From Diphasiastrum complanatum (lineage: Eukaryota; Streptophyta; Lycopodiopsida; Lycopodiales; Lycopodiaceae), in NCBI GenBank assembly GCA_029204225.1, contig CM055102.1, forward strand, positions 37,628,585-37,692,584: 64,000 nucleotides of DNA, read 5' to 3'. The position numbers were made by a program, and so were the translations under genes. Numbering within the stretch: position 1 is the stretch's first letter; every line of letters starts with the position of its first letter. Shown piece by piece: positions 48,920 through 60,739 of the stretch. The notes under the pieces were generated by a model. It made no database searches. It was not told the origin of the DNA and worked only from the letters and a program-made list of their open reading frames with translations.

Positions 48920-50780
48920 CTTTTACGTCACATTTCACGCAGACTTTTTGGTATTGTAGATGAACTCTTTCATGATATTATCTTTGGCTGGTCGTACCTA
49001 CCAAGTGTTAAGTGTGAATGATATTTCTCTTATGATGTTTTTTGCGAATTTGATATAGAAAACCTGCATTTCTGTCAATGTCTTACTTTCAAACGTTTCA
49101 AAAATTTTATCTTAGAAAAGTTTGATCACGTCATATGCACAGATTGTAGTATTGTTAAAAGTTTTACCTTACGAAAATATTTAAAAAAAGACTTAAAACA
49201 TATTACTTTACGACAAGCTAATGTGAATGAAGTCACTTCTGAACTTTATAATTGATGGTTCAAGCTCATGAAACTTTTACCTTCTTATGCACTTTTAGAC
49301 GAAACTACAAAAATGAAGCATGCTGATTTTTGCAAGATATTGCTTTGAGCTACATTAGAAAGGGTAAATGGCTTCATGGAAATACTGTTACTCTTAATAA
49401 GAATAGGATTGCCAATGATGAACTACAATGGCTTACCAACTTTCTTTACGTAAATGGTATCGATAAAGCACAACACAACGTTTGTTTCATGTGTAAATAC
49501 TTTGTACAAAAGTTGGCCATACAAAGACTTAACAGTCCAGACTTTACTCCTTTTCCAAATGAACAATCTAACTCTGTTGAAGATTCTCTGTCATATATAA
49601 TGGACACTACTAGTAAGTTTTTACCAAAAAATTTCTTGAGTAATGATTTTCTACCATACCTTCTCTGCACCTATAAAGCCCACAAAGGTTCATTTGGATA
49701 AATTACCAATGCTCACGATTGTTGCTTCACTATACTTGCTAAATTTCTCATAGGAGCTCTAGGTATGCTATCATTGTTCCTCATGGAGGGTGCAAGCCTT
49801 AAGGCAAATACATACAGGAGTATCCTAAGAGCAGACACAATTTTACATTGGCAATGTGAGTCATTTATGGTTTTCTATCTGAATCTACCACCTTTGATTA
49901 CCAATTTATGGGTTACAGATATTTCAAAATGTAAAGAGAATATACCTTTGGATGGTTCAGAAGGACTAAAGACTGTCATGAAAAAGACATTTAAATACGC
50001 CTTCAAACATTCCAAACGTGATATACTTTATTATAGATGGAATCACACTCGCGAAGTTTTCAAATGGTCATGGGATAAAAAGCAATCACATGAATGGCAC
50101 ACACTTGATATAAATTCACTCTATCAATGGAATGATTTCTTGATCGACAACTGTATCGTCAGATTAGAAAACAAAACTTGAAAACAAGTACGTGGTATAC
50201 CTATGGGTTTTTTCGTGTTCACCAACGTGGTGTAATTGGTATTTATCTTTCTTTGAGTCATAATTTATAAAGAGACTTGCCAGACTAGGCCTTACCTCTT
50301 TAATGAATGACTTCATACATTCTTTCAAATACATTGATGATATATGTTTCATCAATAACCCTATTATTGAGCTTTTCATGGACAAAACACAAACAAGAAC
50401 CCCCAAAAATCCATACTAGATCTACTCTTTAGACTTTCTAGAAATAGAAAGGAAAACTTCAGAAGGTAACATTACTAGCTTTTTAAATATATCCATTGCC
50501 TATGATCAAAATTCTAGTTTAGCACACCTTTCAAAGTTTGACAAAAAAAGAGAATTACCTTTTCTTTTTTTGCAATATATACATCTATCTTCTAACAGAC
50601 CAATCTATAATTCATATAAGGTTATTGTTTCACAAGTCATTGCCGCAATGTACTGTTGTAACAAACTAGATACATTCATAAAAGAAGTCAGAATTTTGGT
50701 TGATGCTTTTCAAAAAAATGGATTATGAGGGATAAACAATGTCTTACCATCAATAACTTACTCATCTCTGAGGTATTTCC
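48920..50780 (+). pseudogene. Penelope-like (non-LTR) reverse transcriptase, decayed
   Basis: Several frames follow one another: an N-terminal part from about 48921 (LFHDIIFGWSYLPSVKCEW), then 49330-49701, 49765-50181 and a decayed C-terminal part. RT landmarks: LCTYKAHKGSFG (about 49660-49700), the motif A region LDINSLYQ (50104-50127), GIPMG (50193-50207) followed one frame over by CSPTWCNWYLSFFES (50215-50260), and the catalytic box FKYIDDICFIN (50323-50355). Later LDFLEIE and LSSNRPIYNSYK. The DINSLY / GIPMG / YIDD set fits Penelope-like elements better than LTR or LINE RTs. No GIY-YIG endonuclease was recognised. At least four frame breaks and stops show it is dead. Confidence 0.6.
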
Positions 50781-50789
50781 TGGTTTGTC

Positions 50790-52248
50790 TGCGATAACAT
50801 AAATGTAAAAAAAAGTCTCCTTGTGTTGCTGCTAGCCACATGAAGAATGCATTCATCTGATTTTGGAGGGAAGCACCAAAAAAAAACTTGGCTAGGTTAT
50901 TCATCATGAACCGGATAGCATGGTCAAGCCAAATGATGAAAGAGTTATTTTTGTTTTTTTCACTACATCAACACTTGAAAAAAGGTCTTTTCCAGTTCCA
51001 GATTCTGGCTTTGGTGTAGGTTCTTTGTTTTTTTACAGTGTTTTAGATGGATTTTGGGTAGAGTTAGCTTGTTTTATGTATTTTCTTATGCTTGGACTGT
51101 TCACAGCTAGCGGAGGTGTGAGAGGGTAGAGAAGGCCCTAAATAGCCTCTAAGGGCTTGACATCTAGCCAAAAACCTTGAAAAACCCAAAACAAAACACT
51201 CAAATCTGCATTTTGAAAAGAAAAGAGACAAAATTCTCATCAGATTTTTTTTTCTCCAAAACCACTAAGAACCAGCCCTCGCATGACTAGCAGCAGCTCT
51301 TGGGTATTGTCCCAGACTTGCATAGAAGCCTGCGAGAGTTAGTTCCAAGCAGATTTTAAAAAATCAGAGAAAAACCACAAAAAATTCAAAAAACCCTCAT
51401 AAAAAATCAAAAAAATTCAGATCTCCATAAGAACTCTTGTAGAGCTCTCTGAAGTTCCATCTCTATGAGACTAGGGCACAAAGAAACTTGCGAGAGTTAG
51501 TTACCAGTCTAAGTGCTCTTGCGAAGATTCCCAATGAAAAAAAGATGGGAAAATCCAGCAGAACCCTCGTAGACACGAATTTTTTTAGTTCCAATGGCCA
51601 AGAACTCTCGCAGAGAATTCTAAAGTTCCATCTCAGTGAGACAAGGACACAAAAGAGCCTTCAAGAGTTAGTTTGATCCCAGTGAGCTGAAAATTGGATT
51701 TAAGTGTTGAAAAATCAACAAAGTCAGAAGATCCAAAAAAATTCTTTTAGAACTAATCTTCTCAGACGATTCCATTGGCTTCAAAATATCGTTTTACATC
51801 AGTGATGAAGTCTGCGAGAGTTAGTACAGATTATTGGTGAAGATCAATGCAAAAAAGTGATTCTAAACCCTCGTAGACAATGAAATTTGTACTTGCTACG
51901 AGAGTTAATCTTTGTAAAGATTTTCAGAGCTAGATCCATATCAGATACAACTCCGATAATCCCTGTGAGGATTACTTCCTAGTAATTTTTGAAAACTAAA
52001 GTTTTTAAACTGCAAAACAGTGCACGAATAACCTTCGCAGACCAAATCAGTAATTAGATCTGCACCAGATCCAGCTACTATGAAAATCTCAGGTCAACCG
52101 AAACAAGGATCAAAACGTTATCAAGGAAAAACCACCATAAGAGGCCTAAAATCACATTATCGGCCTATCAAATTGATCTGATTTCCTAAGATCCAGATTG
52201 CATTCCACTGTACTCACAAGGTCCAACATCCTTGGACACTACCACTGA
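50790..52248. other. Leader-like spacer with recurring TGCGAGAGTTAGT motif
   Basis: No gene. TGCGAGAGTTAGT or close forms occur at about 51328, 51489, 51811 and 51899, with reverse forms (CTCTCGCAGA, CCTCGTAGAC) between. A ~55-base segment (AGTTCCATCTC...GAGAC-AGG-CACAAA) occurs twice (about 51450 and 51612). It precedes the gag of the next element, so it may be its leader. Confidence 0.5.
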
Positions 52249-53508
52249 ATGAATCTAAGATCTGGACGATCAATCATGAGAAGAACAGCAAATCAAGCAC
52301 CAAACCTTCCTAGAGTAGCAGTTGTGCAAATCGAGGCAGAACCAGAATCAACATCAATGGATTCTATGGGTCAACCTGTATTTGTCGCACCGTTGCAAGT
52401 AGTCTTGAGAGCACCACGAATGAAAATTCCTAAATATGATAGGTCATCAGATCCTATCAAATTCCTCCAGATCTACCAACAAGCATGCGAAATCTACGGC
52501 GAGCAGACACCGTCCTCGCAGGGTTGCCATGTAGTATCAGAAGAGAGCTCAAAAGACGGGAGCAGTATGCTACGTTACAGAAAGCAATGGAAGATGCCAT
52601 CAACGAAGAGGATGAGGGTTCCAATGACGAATCTTATCCAACTATCCATACTCCAACTCCTTCGATAACATCATCTTCATCTAACGCATCCAACTTTTTC
52701 ACCAAGCTGCTGATGGAACAAATGACCAAGCTGCACAAGCAACAAATGGAACAACTGACGGCTTAGTTTGATCAGAAACTGAAGGCCTTGCAGGGGAGTT
52801 GTAGCATGAAATTTCAATCCACTAGAACAGAACCAGCTGCAGTATCCCCGCCGAAAGAATGTATGGTGCTCAGTTTGCACTCAGAACCATGCATCCAATG
52901 AGTGTCTGGTCCTAGAGCAAAATCTGAGATTGACATAAAGATTTTGCCATCTGTGCAATGCATCGTCGCACGAGACATCATTTAGCTCATTTAGCCCTCG
53001 GATCATACAACAAAAGAAGAATTCTTATTAGACCTCTTATCCTTATCATCAAGGGACACCTAATGCGGCACCAAGGTATGGCGCAACGAACAATCAGCAG
53101 CGCATGGCCTTACTTGCACCACTAGGGCCAGCTAACAACCAAGTGGCTCATGTAAATTTAGTAGCAACGGAACATGAGGCACAAGCATAACCTCAAGCTG
53201 AGCAACAACAATGGTATGGGCCAGATGAACCATTTGTAGATCTTGCCATTAACGAATATTATGCGACCTATGCAGCTCAGCCTTAGCGTCAAGGCATAGA
53301 TGACTAAAAATTCAAAATTACGAGGTGGACTAAGATTAATATGCTCAAGGAGGAATCCCACCGAATGCCAGTTCACGAGATGCCATAAACCTTCAAGAAC
53401 TATACCTTAGACGACGTAGTAATCATGATGCCGCAAGCTCAACCATAATTTGATCAAAATCAGGAACCAGTAGAACAAGTCTTTTAAGGACCTACGCGTA
53501 CGCAACCT
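52249..53508 (+). pseudogene. Tat-like Ty3/gypsy element Z: gag region
   Basis: Frame from 52249 (MNLRSGRSIMRRTANQ) through KIPKYDRSSDPIKFLQIYQQ, then a shift to LAGLPCSIRRELKRREQY and MEDAINEEDEGSNDE (52505-52640). A CSVCTQNHASNEC zinc knuckle is at about 52868-52905, and NYTLDDVVIMMPQAQP near 53400 leads to the RT frame. The same blocks, in order, occur in element Y (60600-62500: FLSSLPKRIRHEL, YTLDDVVIMLLKAH). Several stops break it. Confidence 0.75.
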
Positions 53509-54335
53509 ATGAATCTTGCTGAGCCAGGAGAAGAAGAGAAGATCTTGCATGTGGGAGAGCAGTTAACGCCCACTCAATTCAGAAGACTACGCTCCTTATT
53601 GGTGGAATACAAGGATTGTTTTGCTTGGAATTACAGTGATCTAAAGGGTATCCCACCAACCATAGTCCAACACACCATACCCTTGGTGGATGGAGTAGTC
53701 CCCAAGGTGAGCCATTATTATCGTTACAATCCGAACTACATAGAGTTGATCAAGCAGGAGTTGCAGAAACTGTTAGATGCTGATTTCATCTATGAAATTG
53801 AGCACACTAAATGGGTGTCGCCAATAGTCATAGTACCCAAGAAGAATGGCAAGATGCGAATCTGTATGAATCTGAAAGCGTTAAATGCAGTCACCAAGAA
53901 TGATCATTTTCCCTTACCATTTATGAAAAGTGTTCTAGATAGAGTAGAAAGAGCCGAAGCCTACAGTTTCCTAGACGGTTTTAGCGGCTACAATCAGGTG
54001 AAAATAGTGCCGCAAGATCAGCACAAGACAACATTCACCACGGAATGGGAAACCTCTACCTACAAAGTGATGTCGTTTGGACTTTGCAATGCCCCATGTG
54101 CTTTCCAGCGAGTCATGCAAGCGGCATTCAAAAAGTATTTGCAAAAAAATTTGAAGATTTTCTTGGATGATTTGTGCATGCACGGTCCTAACTAGGAGCA
54201 ATTATCCAACCTGGAAAAGGTGCTAAAGAAATGTCGCGAGTATCAGATATTTCTGAACCCAGAAAAGTGTCAGTTTTGGGTGACACATGGCCTTATTCTT
54301 GGCCACATAGTATCTATCCAACCCGAGATACCTTC
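53509..54335 (+). pseudogene. Ty3/gypsy reverse transcriptase (element Z)
   Basis: A 228-codon open frame with canonical RT blocks: WVSPIVIVPKKNGKMRICM, NLKALNAVTKNDHFPLP, YSFLDGFSGYNQ (catalytic Asp), MSFGLCNAPCAFQRVM and the FLDDL catalytic pair (about 54160-54175). A TAG at 54193 interrupts it; the frame then continues KCQFWVTHGLILGHIVSI. It ends near 54330, where sequence of the extra ORF follows directly; RNase H and integrase are missing. This is the best-preserved gypsy RT in the window, and the yardstick for the scraps elsewhere. Confidence 0.93.
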
Positions 54336-54900
54336 GGCCACCCAAATCTAGGCCCTGCCTTCTGAGACCTTGATTAAACTTTGGCTTTAGACTGCTGGCC
54401 CCCTCCTCGAGGCAATGGGTTTTTATCCGACGCTATTCTGTTCTGATATTAACATGGGCCTCGCACTCCACGCATACGCAACCTAGGATGCGCCCAAGTC
54501 GCGTTTTCACATCATGTACCAAGGTACCACACATACAAGGTACGAATAAACACTAACTCCATGCTCACCGTCGGCATAGTGGTCGTGCCAGCCGATCTCC
54601 CATCGCCAAGCCAAAAACATCATCAAACCCTACATAACCAAGACTGGCCCTGAGATCCCAATCCAGACTAACAACGGGTACTTGATAGAGGCTATCAATG
54701 ATCCCATAATTCAAGCAACTGCCTATCTGTTGAACAACTTTTTGGTTGATTCAACTTTCTGCAAGGACCGCATACAACCCACGCTGCTCAGCCAGATCGT
54801 GGAATCATTATTGGCATATCTTCCTTTTGCACAAGCTTTCCATCACCATAAAATCTACCACGCACGAACGTATCGCAGCAGGACCCCTACTATGTAACTT
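54336..54900 (+). pseudogene. Extra ORF, N-terminal domain, fused after RT (element Z)
   Basis: Across stops it reads SETLIKLWL, AGPLLEAMGFYPTLF, FHIMYQGTTHTRYE and NNGYLIEAINDPIIQATAY (to 54740). This is collinear with 45490-44950 minus (AEPLLTATGIYERAF, KFYITFQGATHKV, NDGYLLEAITDP). The coiled-coil half is missing. Confidence 0.6.
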
Positions 54901-54941
54901 TTTCTTGTGCGTTTCTCGAGGGCAACAACGCCACTGTAGGG

Positions 54942-55137
54942 TGTAGATTTTAGTCAGTGAGCAGCCCTTCCGCCTGTCAAAGAGGGTTAGTTAACTATTC
55001 TCCTCTTGCTTCACATGGCATGGCTTGGAGGCTAGATCCAGTTTTGATCTAGGATTGGTTGGCCAGTTTGGCTCCATAGTCTCTCCTATTGTGTTCTCCT
55101 ATCCTCATCTTAGAGGCAATCCTCTATGGTCTTTACA
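54942..55137 (+). repeat. Short LTR (about 196 bp), possibly TRIM-like
   Basis: Starts TGTAGATTTTAG and ends CTTTACA, one base before a PBS. I could not find the second LTR, so the start is inferred from TG and the TGTA/TACA ends. Confidence 0.5.
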
Positions 55138-55138
55138 T

Positions 55139-55151
55139 TGGTATCAGAGCC
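55139..55151 (+). promoter_or_regulatory. Primer-binding site
   Basis: TGGTATCAGAGCC, a perfect iMet-type PBS, right after the short LTR. Confidence 0.85.
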
Positions 55152-57690
55152 AGGTTAAGATGCGGCTTTGGATAGGATGGAGACAAGCCTACATCAATTT
55201 GGAAGTTGAACCACTTGGATTTACATCTCGATTGGAGTGCCGTTTTTTCTCAAGGAAATGGAGTTGGATTCACAAATTCCGGTTTAAAGCATGCTTGTCC
55301 AATATGGTGGTAGAGTGCTCTTCTACATTTTGGTAAAGATGCTAAGAATTAGTGTGAGTTCATTCTTAATTCTCTATTTTTTTTGGTTGAGAAAATTTTC
55401 AATGATGTGGAATGATCTGCTCAACGACTTGTTTTCTATTTGGTTAAATTTCAACAACATGATAGACCATAATATTCTGATTCATGTATGCTAGTGTTCA
55501 TTGATAGATTGATACTAATCAATTTATCCAATTTGTGTGGACTGTTAGCAGTTTCTATTATGAACATGCATGATGGGAATATAGGTGGATAAGCAATTAT
55601 GTTGAAATTTAGCATAATGGAAGCTATGTTAAGCTAGTGAATCGGAGGTTGAAGCTTGATGTATGTAACCCTGTTGTGAACCGCTAGATAAACAATTGAG
55701 CCTTCTCTCAGATATTGGAACCCTGAATGATAGCTAAAAGACCATTTTGCAACTTGAAAACCTGAGGTCGTTTTCCAGATACTGATTTGCAGGTGCAACT
55801 GCAAATAGAAGTCGACTGCTGGCTTAGGTGCTGTAAGTTGTGGCAGAAACCTGTTCTATGGGACAGATTCTAGAATGATAGAAGTTCTGCTTGATCTACA
55901 GTTGGACTCTCCCTTTGTTTAATCTCTTTTAGAGGTGGTGGGAGCGTGCCCTGCTGCTGTAGATCCGTTTTGCATGAATTTCGGAAGTGATCTTTTCAGC
56001 TGGTGAGTGTTTGCCTCTCCACTCTTATCGTAGGTGCCTGTAGCTCACTAGTTTCTAAGTTGAAGGAGCGTGTGGTCAGCGTTGAGGTAGCCATCGAGTT
56101 CCAGCGTTGGAAAACAATTTGTTTGAACCGCGGAAGCAGTAGAGGATAGCTCTTTTCCTCCAGCGATGGCTGTTTCTAGGATTTAAGTGTAGATTCGGCT
56201 TCATAGCTCTCTGTATCTGCGGTGAGGCAGTAGAGGATAGTTAATTTCTTCCAAGGACTGTTGTTCTCCTCCTGCGATGCCTGTGGAGAGGGTGTTTCCT
56301 TCTGTACCGAAGCACGTAATTAATGTTTGGGCTTGTAGCGGACAGGTGTCTCATTTTGATAGGCTCTCAACATAGATGTTCAAAGCCATAGCGCTTTGTT
56401 GAAGGGTCAGAAGGGCCAAAACTTCAATTACGCCCGTAGCGGGCCGTGAGCAGGCCTGCTACACTCTGTAAAGGGCGGCTCGGTGCGTGAAGGCTGCCTG
56501 CTACACACGGTAGCGGGCCTGCTCACGCCCGCTACCTAGTCCATAGTGGCGGCCACATACTCGAGATTCCTTTCTCTTGAAAGGAAACCTATTAGGGTTT
56601 GCTTTTTCTTGGAGGGGCCCATGGCGATTAAGTCTTGGTCTATTAATTGAGTAAGAATTCATATCAGTGTTTTGAATCTCTTTACTCCAGTATTTTAATT
56701 GAGAACCTATGGATCTCACAGATCTTATTTTTCTAGTGGATGATGTTCTGCTACAGTTTATAGTATGTAGATGCTTGAGTATAGTTCTTCATTTGATTAG
56801 ATCTTCAGTTATCATAGGAGACAAACAAGTCTATTAAGATGAATGAATGTTATTTTCTTGTTTGGTGCTAGAAATTGGAGCATTTAACTCAAAAGAGTAT
56901 CTGGGATACTCGGAGTTGAGTTTTAATCATTCTATATCTTAATGATTCTCCTAGAGATTCTAGTGGAATGAGTTATCATATCTTAGAATTGGATTCTAAG
57001 GATAGTTGTACTTGGAACTTTTTTATGAATTATCTGCCAGAGTTTGTGGATAATTTCAGACTGTAATTATTATTTTTTCTTTAACTTTTATCTCTCAAGT
57101 TAGATAATATTTCACTCAGTTGGTTCATGTAAGTGTTTTACATGAAGGTGATGTTACTAATTTGTGTTGAGTGTAATCCAGTTGAGAAAATATATCTCTT
57201 AGTATACTTTTCAAACCAAAGTTTGTACTCCAAAACAGAGATTAACGGTTGAAAAAAGTACAATAGAATTCACATGATTCATGTGAGTTTCAATTTGGAC
57301 CCAACTTTGAAAGTTTGAGACTAAGTTTATTAACTTGACATTGTGGCCTCAAGTTTTATTTTATTAACAATAGGGCCCAAGTCTTCTATTCTATATACAA
57401 CTTAACTAACTTGCGTGCTCATTGGGCCATGGGCATATACGCGCAGGATGCCACGACCCTCGCAACAATTTCTACCTTTTATTTTTCCAACTCTTACTTA
57501 TTTACAATATGTTGGGAATACCCCCAACACTTACTTATTTTAACAGACTAATATGCATCAGGTGCCACAAATAAGAAGATGGAGAGAGACACTGTGCAAA
57601 ATTCTCTTGTAATTTCAATTATGCAATTGGTATGCAATTTGCCAGCACTCGCCAGCAAGTTGTGAAAGGTGTTAGAAATACATATAATTA
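55152..57690. other. No supported gene; internal/leader DNA of the short-LTR element and spacer
   Basis: Two diverged copies of GGCAGTAGAGGATAG with downstream TCCAGCGATGGCTGT or TCCTGCGATGCCTGT (about 56130 and 56225) and a GTAGCGGGC cluster (56430-56540). No gag or pol motif is seen. Confidence 0.45.
56510..56537. repeat. Perfect GC-rich hairpin within a GTAGCGGGC cluster
   Basis: GGTAGCGGGC, an 8-base loop, then GCCCGCTACC: a 10-bp perfect stem. Further CCCGTAGCGGGCC and GCCTGCTAC words lie just upstream (56430-56500). Confidence 0.8.
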
Positions 57691-57699
57691 TTCAACCAT

Positions 57700-57795
57700 A
57701 CATTCAATTCTTAGCTTGCATAGATTTTATACCTATGACAACAAGCCACTTATTGCATGACATGATGTGTAATAAAGGTTGACAACTTACCAATG
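57700..57795. repeat. Dispersed repeat, copy 2
   Basis: Matches 23440-23530 (GCATAGATTTTATACCTATG and following bases). Confidence 0.6.
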
Positions 57796-58172
57796 AATGA
57801 ATTAATTTCAACATGAAATATAATCACAATATGCATTCAATATACGCACATATGGATTCAATGCCTACAACCACACTATGCCAAATTACATGACATCTCT
57901 AGATACCCAATAAATGACTCAAAGCCAATAAGATTCTTTTATTTTCAAAATTATGTCTTAATACCAAGGCAAAAAACAAACTAATGCAAAAACTGTATTG
58001 TAAACCAACTCGAATTCACAACACTAGCTAAAAGTAGACATACATATCCTATTTATGATAAAGAGCATCATCTTGTTGCCTCTTTAATTTTTTTTGCTCT
58101 TTCTTTGTGAACAATGCTTTTACTTTTGATCCTAAGCCCTAACTTTCAATGACCTTAAATCCTCTTTAGTTG

Positions 58173-58230
<58 letters not shown>

Positions 58231-58806
58231 CGAAAGGCAAAAATGGCAGGAGACAAGCCATCCTGGAGAAGAGACAATGTGATGCCACATACTTTTTAAA
58301 TAATGAATATCTACTTAAATATGACGACTTATACTCGAAGATGAGTTATGTGTTGGATAACGGTATATTATGCAGAGGCCTATATCATTTTTTGGGATAT
58401 AAATGCTAGATACTTATCTTGCACTAAAGGACAAGACCTTCAGAAATGAAACGATGCTTGGAACAGCCTTAATTCAGTCAAGTATATGACCCGACTAGAT
58501 TCGTATCACCACATTTAACTAGAGTAGATTAAACTTGTACTTGAATGTACCATCAATTGTATAATTTACATGATAGAGGAAGATTGTTGTTCTGAGTTTG
58601 TCATCACTACACACCAACCACAAAAATAATACTAGTTACTTATTAAATGTTTGTTGACAACCAAATTAACACATAATTCCATTTCATTCGAAATAAGTCA
58701 AGAATGTACCAATTAAACAGCTTTTGAGTGCTATCTCCTTTGGGAACAACATAAATACTACACAAATCCAACAATTCTATGTTGGTATACTACGACATAT
58801 GCCAAT
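57796..58806. other. No supported gene; right part probably the 5' LTR of element X
   Basis: A PBS-like site follows at 58807. The LTR would end near GACA (about 58795), but its start is not visible. A (GA)n tract lies inside. Confidence 0.4.
58177..58227. repeat. (GA)n microsatellite, about 25 units
   Basis: Uninterrupted GA run. Confidence 0.95.
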
Positions 58807-58827
58807 TTTTGGTGCCATTGTCGGGGA
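58807..58827 (+). promoter_or_regulatory. Primer-binding site of element X (Tat/Athila type, mutated)
   Basis: TTTTGGTGCCATTGTCGGGGA, two changes from the TTTTGGCGCCGTTGTCGGGGA of element Y. It lies 52 bases before the gag start codon. Confidence 0.7.
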
Positions 58828-58878
58828 TAGACAAATAAAGTTGACACAAACAGATAACTCCATTTCCATTCCTAATGT

Positions 58879-59391
58879 ATGTCAGATAGAGCTGCTCGAC
58901 TAGAAAGATATCGAAAAATGCGAGACGATTTTTTCAAAAGTCTTCAGGAATCTTTGCAAAGAGGAGATTCACCCTTTCAAAATTTGAACGAAACTTTCTG
59001 CGATAATCTTCTTATTCCACAAAATTTACCTGAAAATCTTCGTCCTGAAACTTCTGTTGCAACTGAACCAGATTCTGAAGTTGTCATCCCAGATCCAGAT
59101 CCAGATCCAGAGCCTGATCCTGATCTTGAACCAAAACCGATTATGGAAGGCCTTGCTTATCGTTTCACTTTAATCTCGAAGATCAAATATGATTATTTCA
59201 AAGGAACATCTTCAGATGATACTGACAGTTATGTTTCGCAGTCTGAGTCAATTGCTAATGCAAACAACGAAGTTGCTGATCTTGACAAGTTGTGGATCTT
59301 CCCTGGTCTTCTGAGAAAGCAGGCACACATATGGTACAGTCAAGTTGAACCAAGACTGTTGGAGGGTTTGCGGATCCCAAGGCAACTCTAA
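58879..59391 (+). CDS. Gag N-terminal part of Tat/Athila-type gypsy element X, truncated
   Basis: A 170-codon frame starting MSDRAARLERYRKM with an acidic Asp-Pro repeat (PDPDPDPEPDPDLEP) and then a retrotransposon gag domain: YDYFKGTSSDD, SQSESIANANNE, LDKLWIFPGLLRKQAHIWYS. It stops at 59389-59391, where the LTR of element Y begins, so Y or a rearrangement cut it. The frame is intact up to that point and the PBS is in place, which suggests a young element. Gag assembles the particle in which reverse transcription occurs. Confidence 0.8.
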   Translation: MSDRAARLERYRKMRDDFFKSLQESLQRGDSPFQNLNETFCDNLLIPQNLPENLRPETSVATEPDSEVVIPDPDPDPEPDPDLEPKPIMEGLAYRFTLISKIKYDYFKGTSSDDTDSYVSQSESIANANNEVADLDKLWIFPGLLRKQAHIWYSQVEPRLLEGLRIPRQL

Positions 59392-59394
59392 CCC

Positions 59395-60081
59395 TAGTTA
59401 ATAAGTGAGAGAGATTTGGCACCCTATGTGTGTAAGTCCAACCCGATGATCACATAGAGATTTGATTAATTAGAAAGTCAATAAAAGGACTTTGGGCGTT
59501 TTTGCGAGACTTTAATGTTGCAGGCCTAAATGTCAAGCTAGTGAATAAAGTTGGGTTTCCCTCCAATTTGGATGGTTCCCACTCATTTTTTAATTTGAAT
59601 AGTTAGGGAGACAGAAATGGACCAACAGGATTCAGAGGCCAGGGCCCTCCTCTCCACTATAAATAAGGGACCAACTCGAGTTTTCTACACATGTACATAT
59701 CTTCATTTCAATAAAGCAGATTGGTTCTCTTGTGAAATATATTTATGAATGTCCTTGCTCTCAATCACTTTTCTTCCATCTCTCATGCTTTTATTGTGTT
59801 TTGTTAATTGTTGGATCTGATTGTGGGATTGCATGTTATACTTTTTATGAGAGAGGAAGGGAGAGAGAGAAAGAGTAAGCTATTTTCATTGTATATGTAG
59901 TGTTAATGCTTAGGGCTAATGGATGGTAGAGTTAGATGTGAATCTTCCATTCATGCTGAAATCTGAACACTGCTATCGCTCTCATGGGAATGAATCTACG
60001 CGTGACAACTAACTTCATCTCCTCGATGCTAGATTGATTAGATCTTGGGTTGAGGATAGGCAAGGAAAGAAACCCACTACA
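59395..60081 (+). repeat. 5' LTR of element Y (start approximate)
   Basis: Ends CTACA right before the PBS. Landmarks match the LTR-like segment at 2595-3345. An AT-rich run with CACTATAAATAAGGG (about 59656) is a likely TATA box inside the LTR. Confidence 0.65.
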
Positions 60082-60082
60082 A

Positions 60083-60103
60083 TTTTGGCGCCGTTGTCGG
60101 GGA
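60083..60103 (+). promoter_or_regulatory. Primer-binding site of element Y
   Basis: TTTTGGCGCCGTTGTCGGGGA, the form known for plant Tat/Athila elements. Confidence 0.88.
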
Positions 60104-60354
60104 GCTATGCCAATTTTTCAGTTTGCAGTATGTTTGTTGGATGGTTAGCTTGCATTAGACATCTTGTCGTGGCATGAATAGTGTTAAATCTGCATTTAGG
60201 GTTAGTTTGGGAATGATTTTGTCTAATTTGAGTAGATTTTCTTGTTTTCAATCTAATTTGATTGTGGAATATGGAAAGTTATTCAGATCAACAATTTTAA
60301 GATCCATTTGGATCTGAGATATCAGGAAAAAAAAAACAAAAAATCTATCAGATT

Positions 60355-60735
60355 TTGGTCAAAAGGAGGCAAAAATCATCATCAGAGCTAATAACTTTTT
60401 GCCCTCTTTTAGAAAACGTTCGCCGAATTGCAGAACCACACGGTTCAAACCTTGGAAGTTTATGGAAGACCCTTTTCTACTTTTCAGTAAAATTAAAATG
60501 GGAAAGCGGGAAATGGTTCGAGATGACATTGAACAGGTAAAACGCCTCAAATTTGAGTGCGAACCTGAGCTGATTAACGAAAATGTCATGATTATGTGAT
60601 TTTTGTCAAGTTTACCTAAAAGGATCAGACATGAGCTGACACGCCATAATGAGTATGCACTTTTGCAAAATGCTATGGAGGATGAAGATTCAGACGATGA
60701 GCCGAATATCAGTATGTTGCCTTATATAGTAGGGT
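60355..60735 (+). pseudogene. Gag C-terminal part of element Y
   Basis: Frame 60399-60599 plus a continuation after a stop: DDIEQVKRLKFECEPELINEN, FLSSLPKRIRHELTRHNEY, LLQNAMEDEDSDDEP. This is collinear with element Z (LAGLPCSIRRELKRREQY). The N-terminal gag half that element X has is missing here; only a ~250-base leader separates the PBS from this part. Confidence 0.7.
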
Positions 60736-60739
60736 AGAC

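Noticed and set aside
49446-49670. 74-codon minus-strand frame in the Penelope-like region
   Set aside because: Shadow of the plus-strand RT reading.
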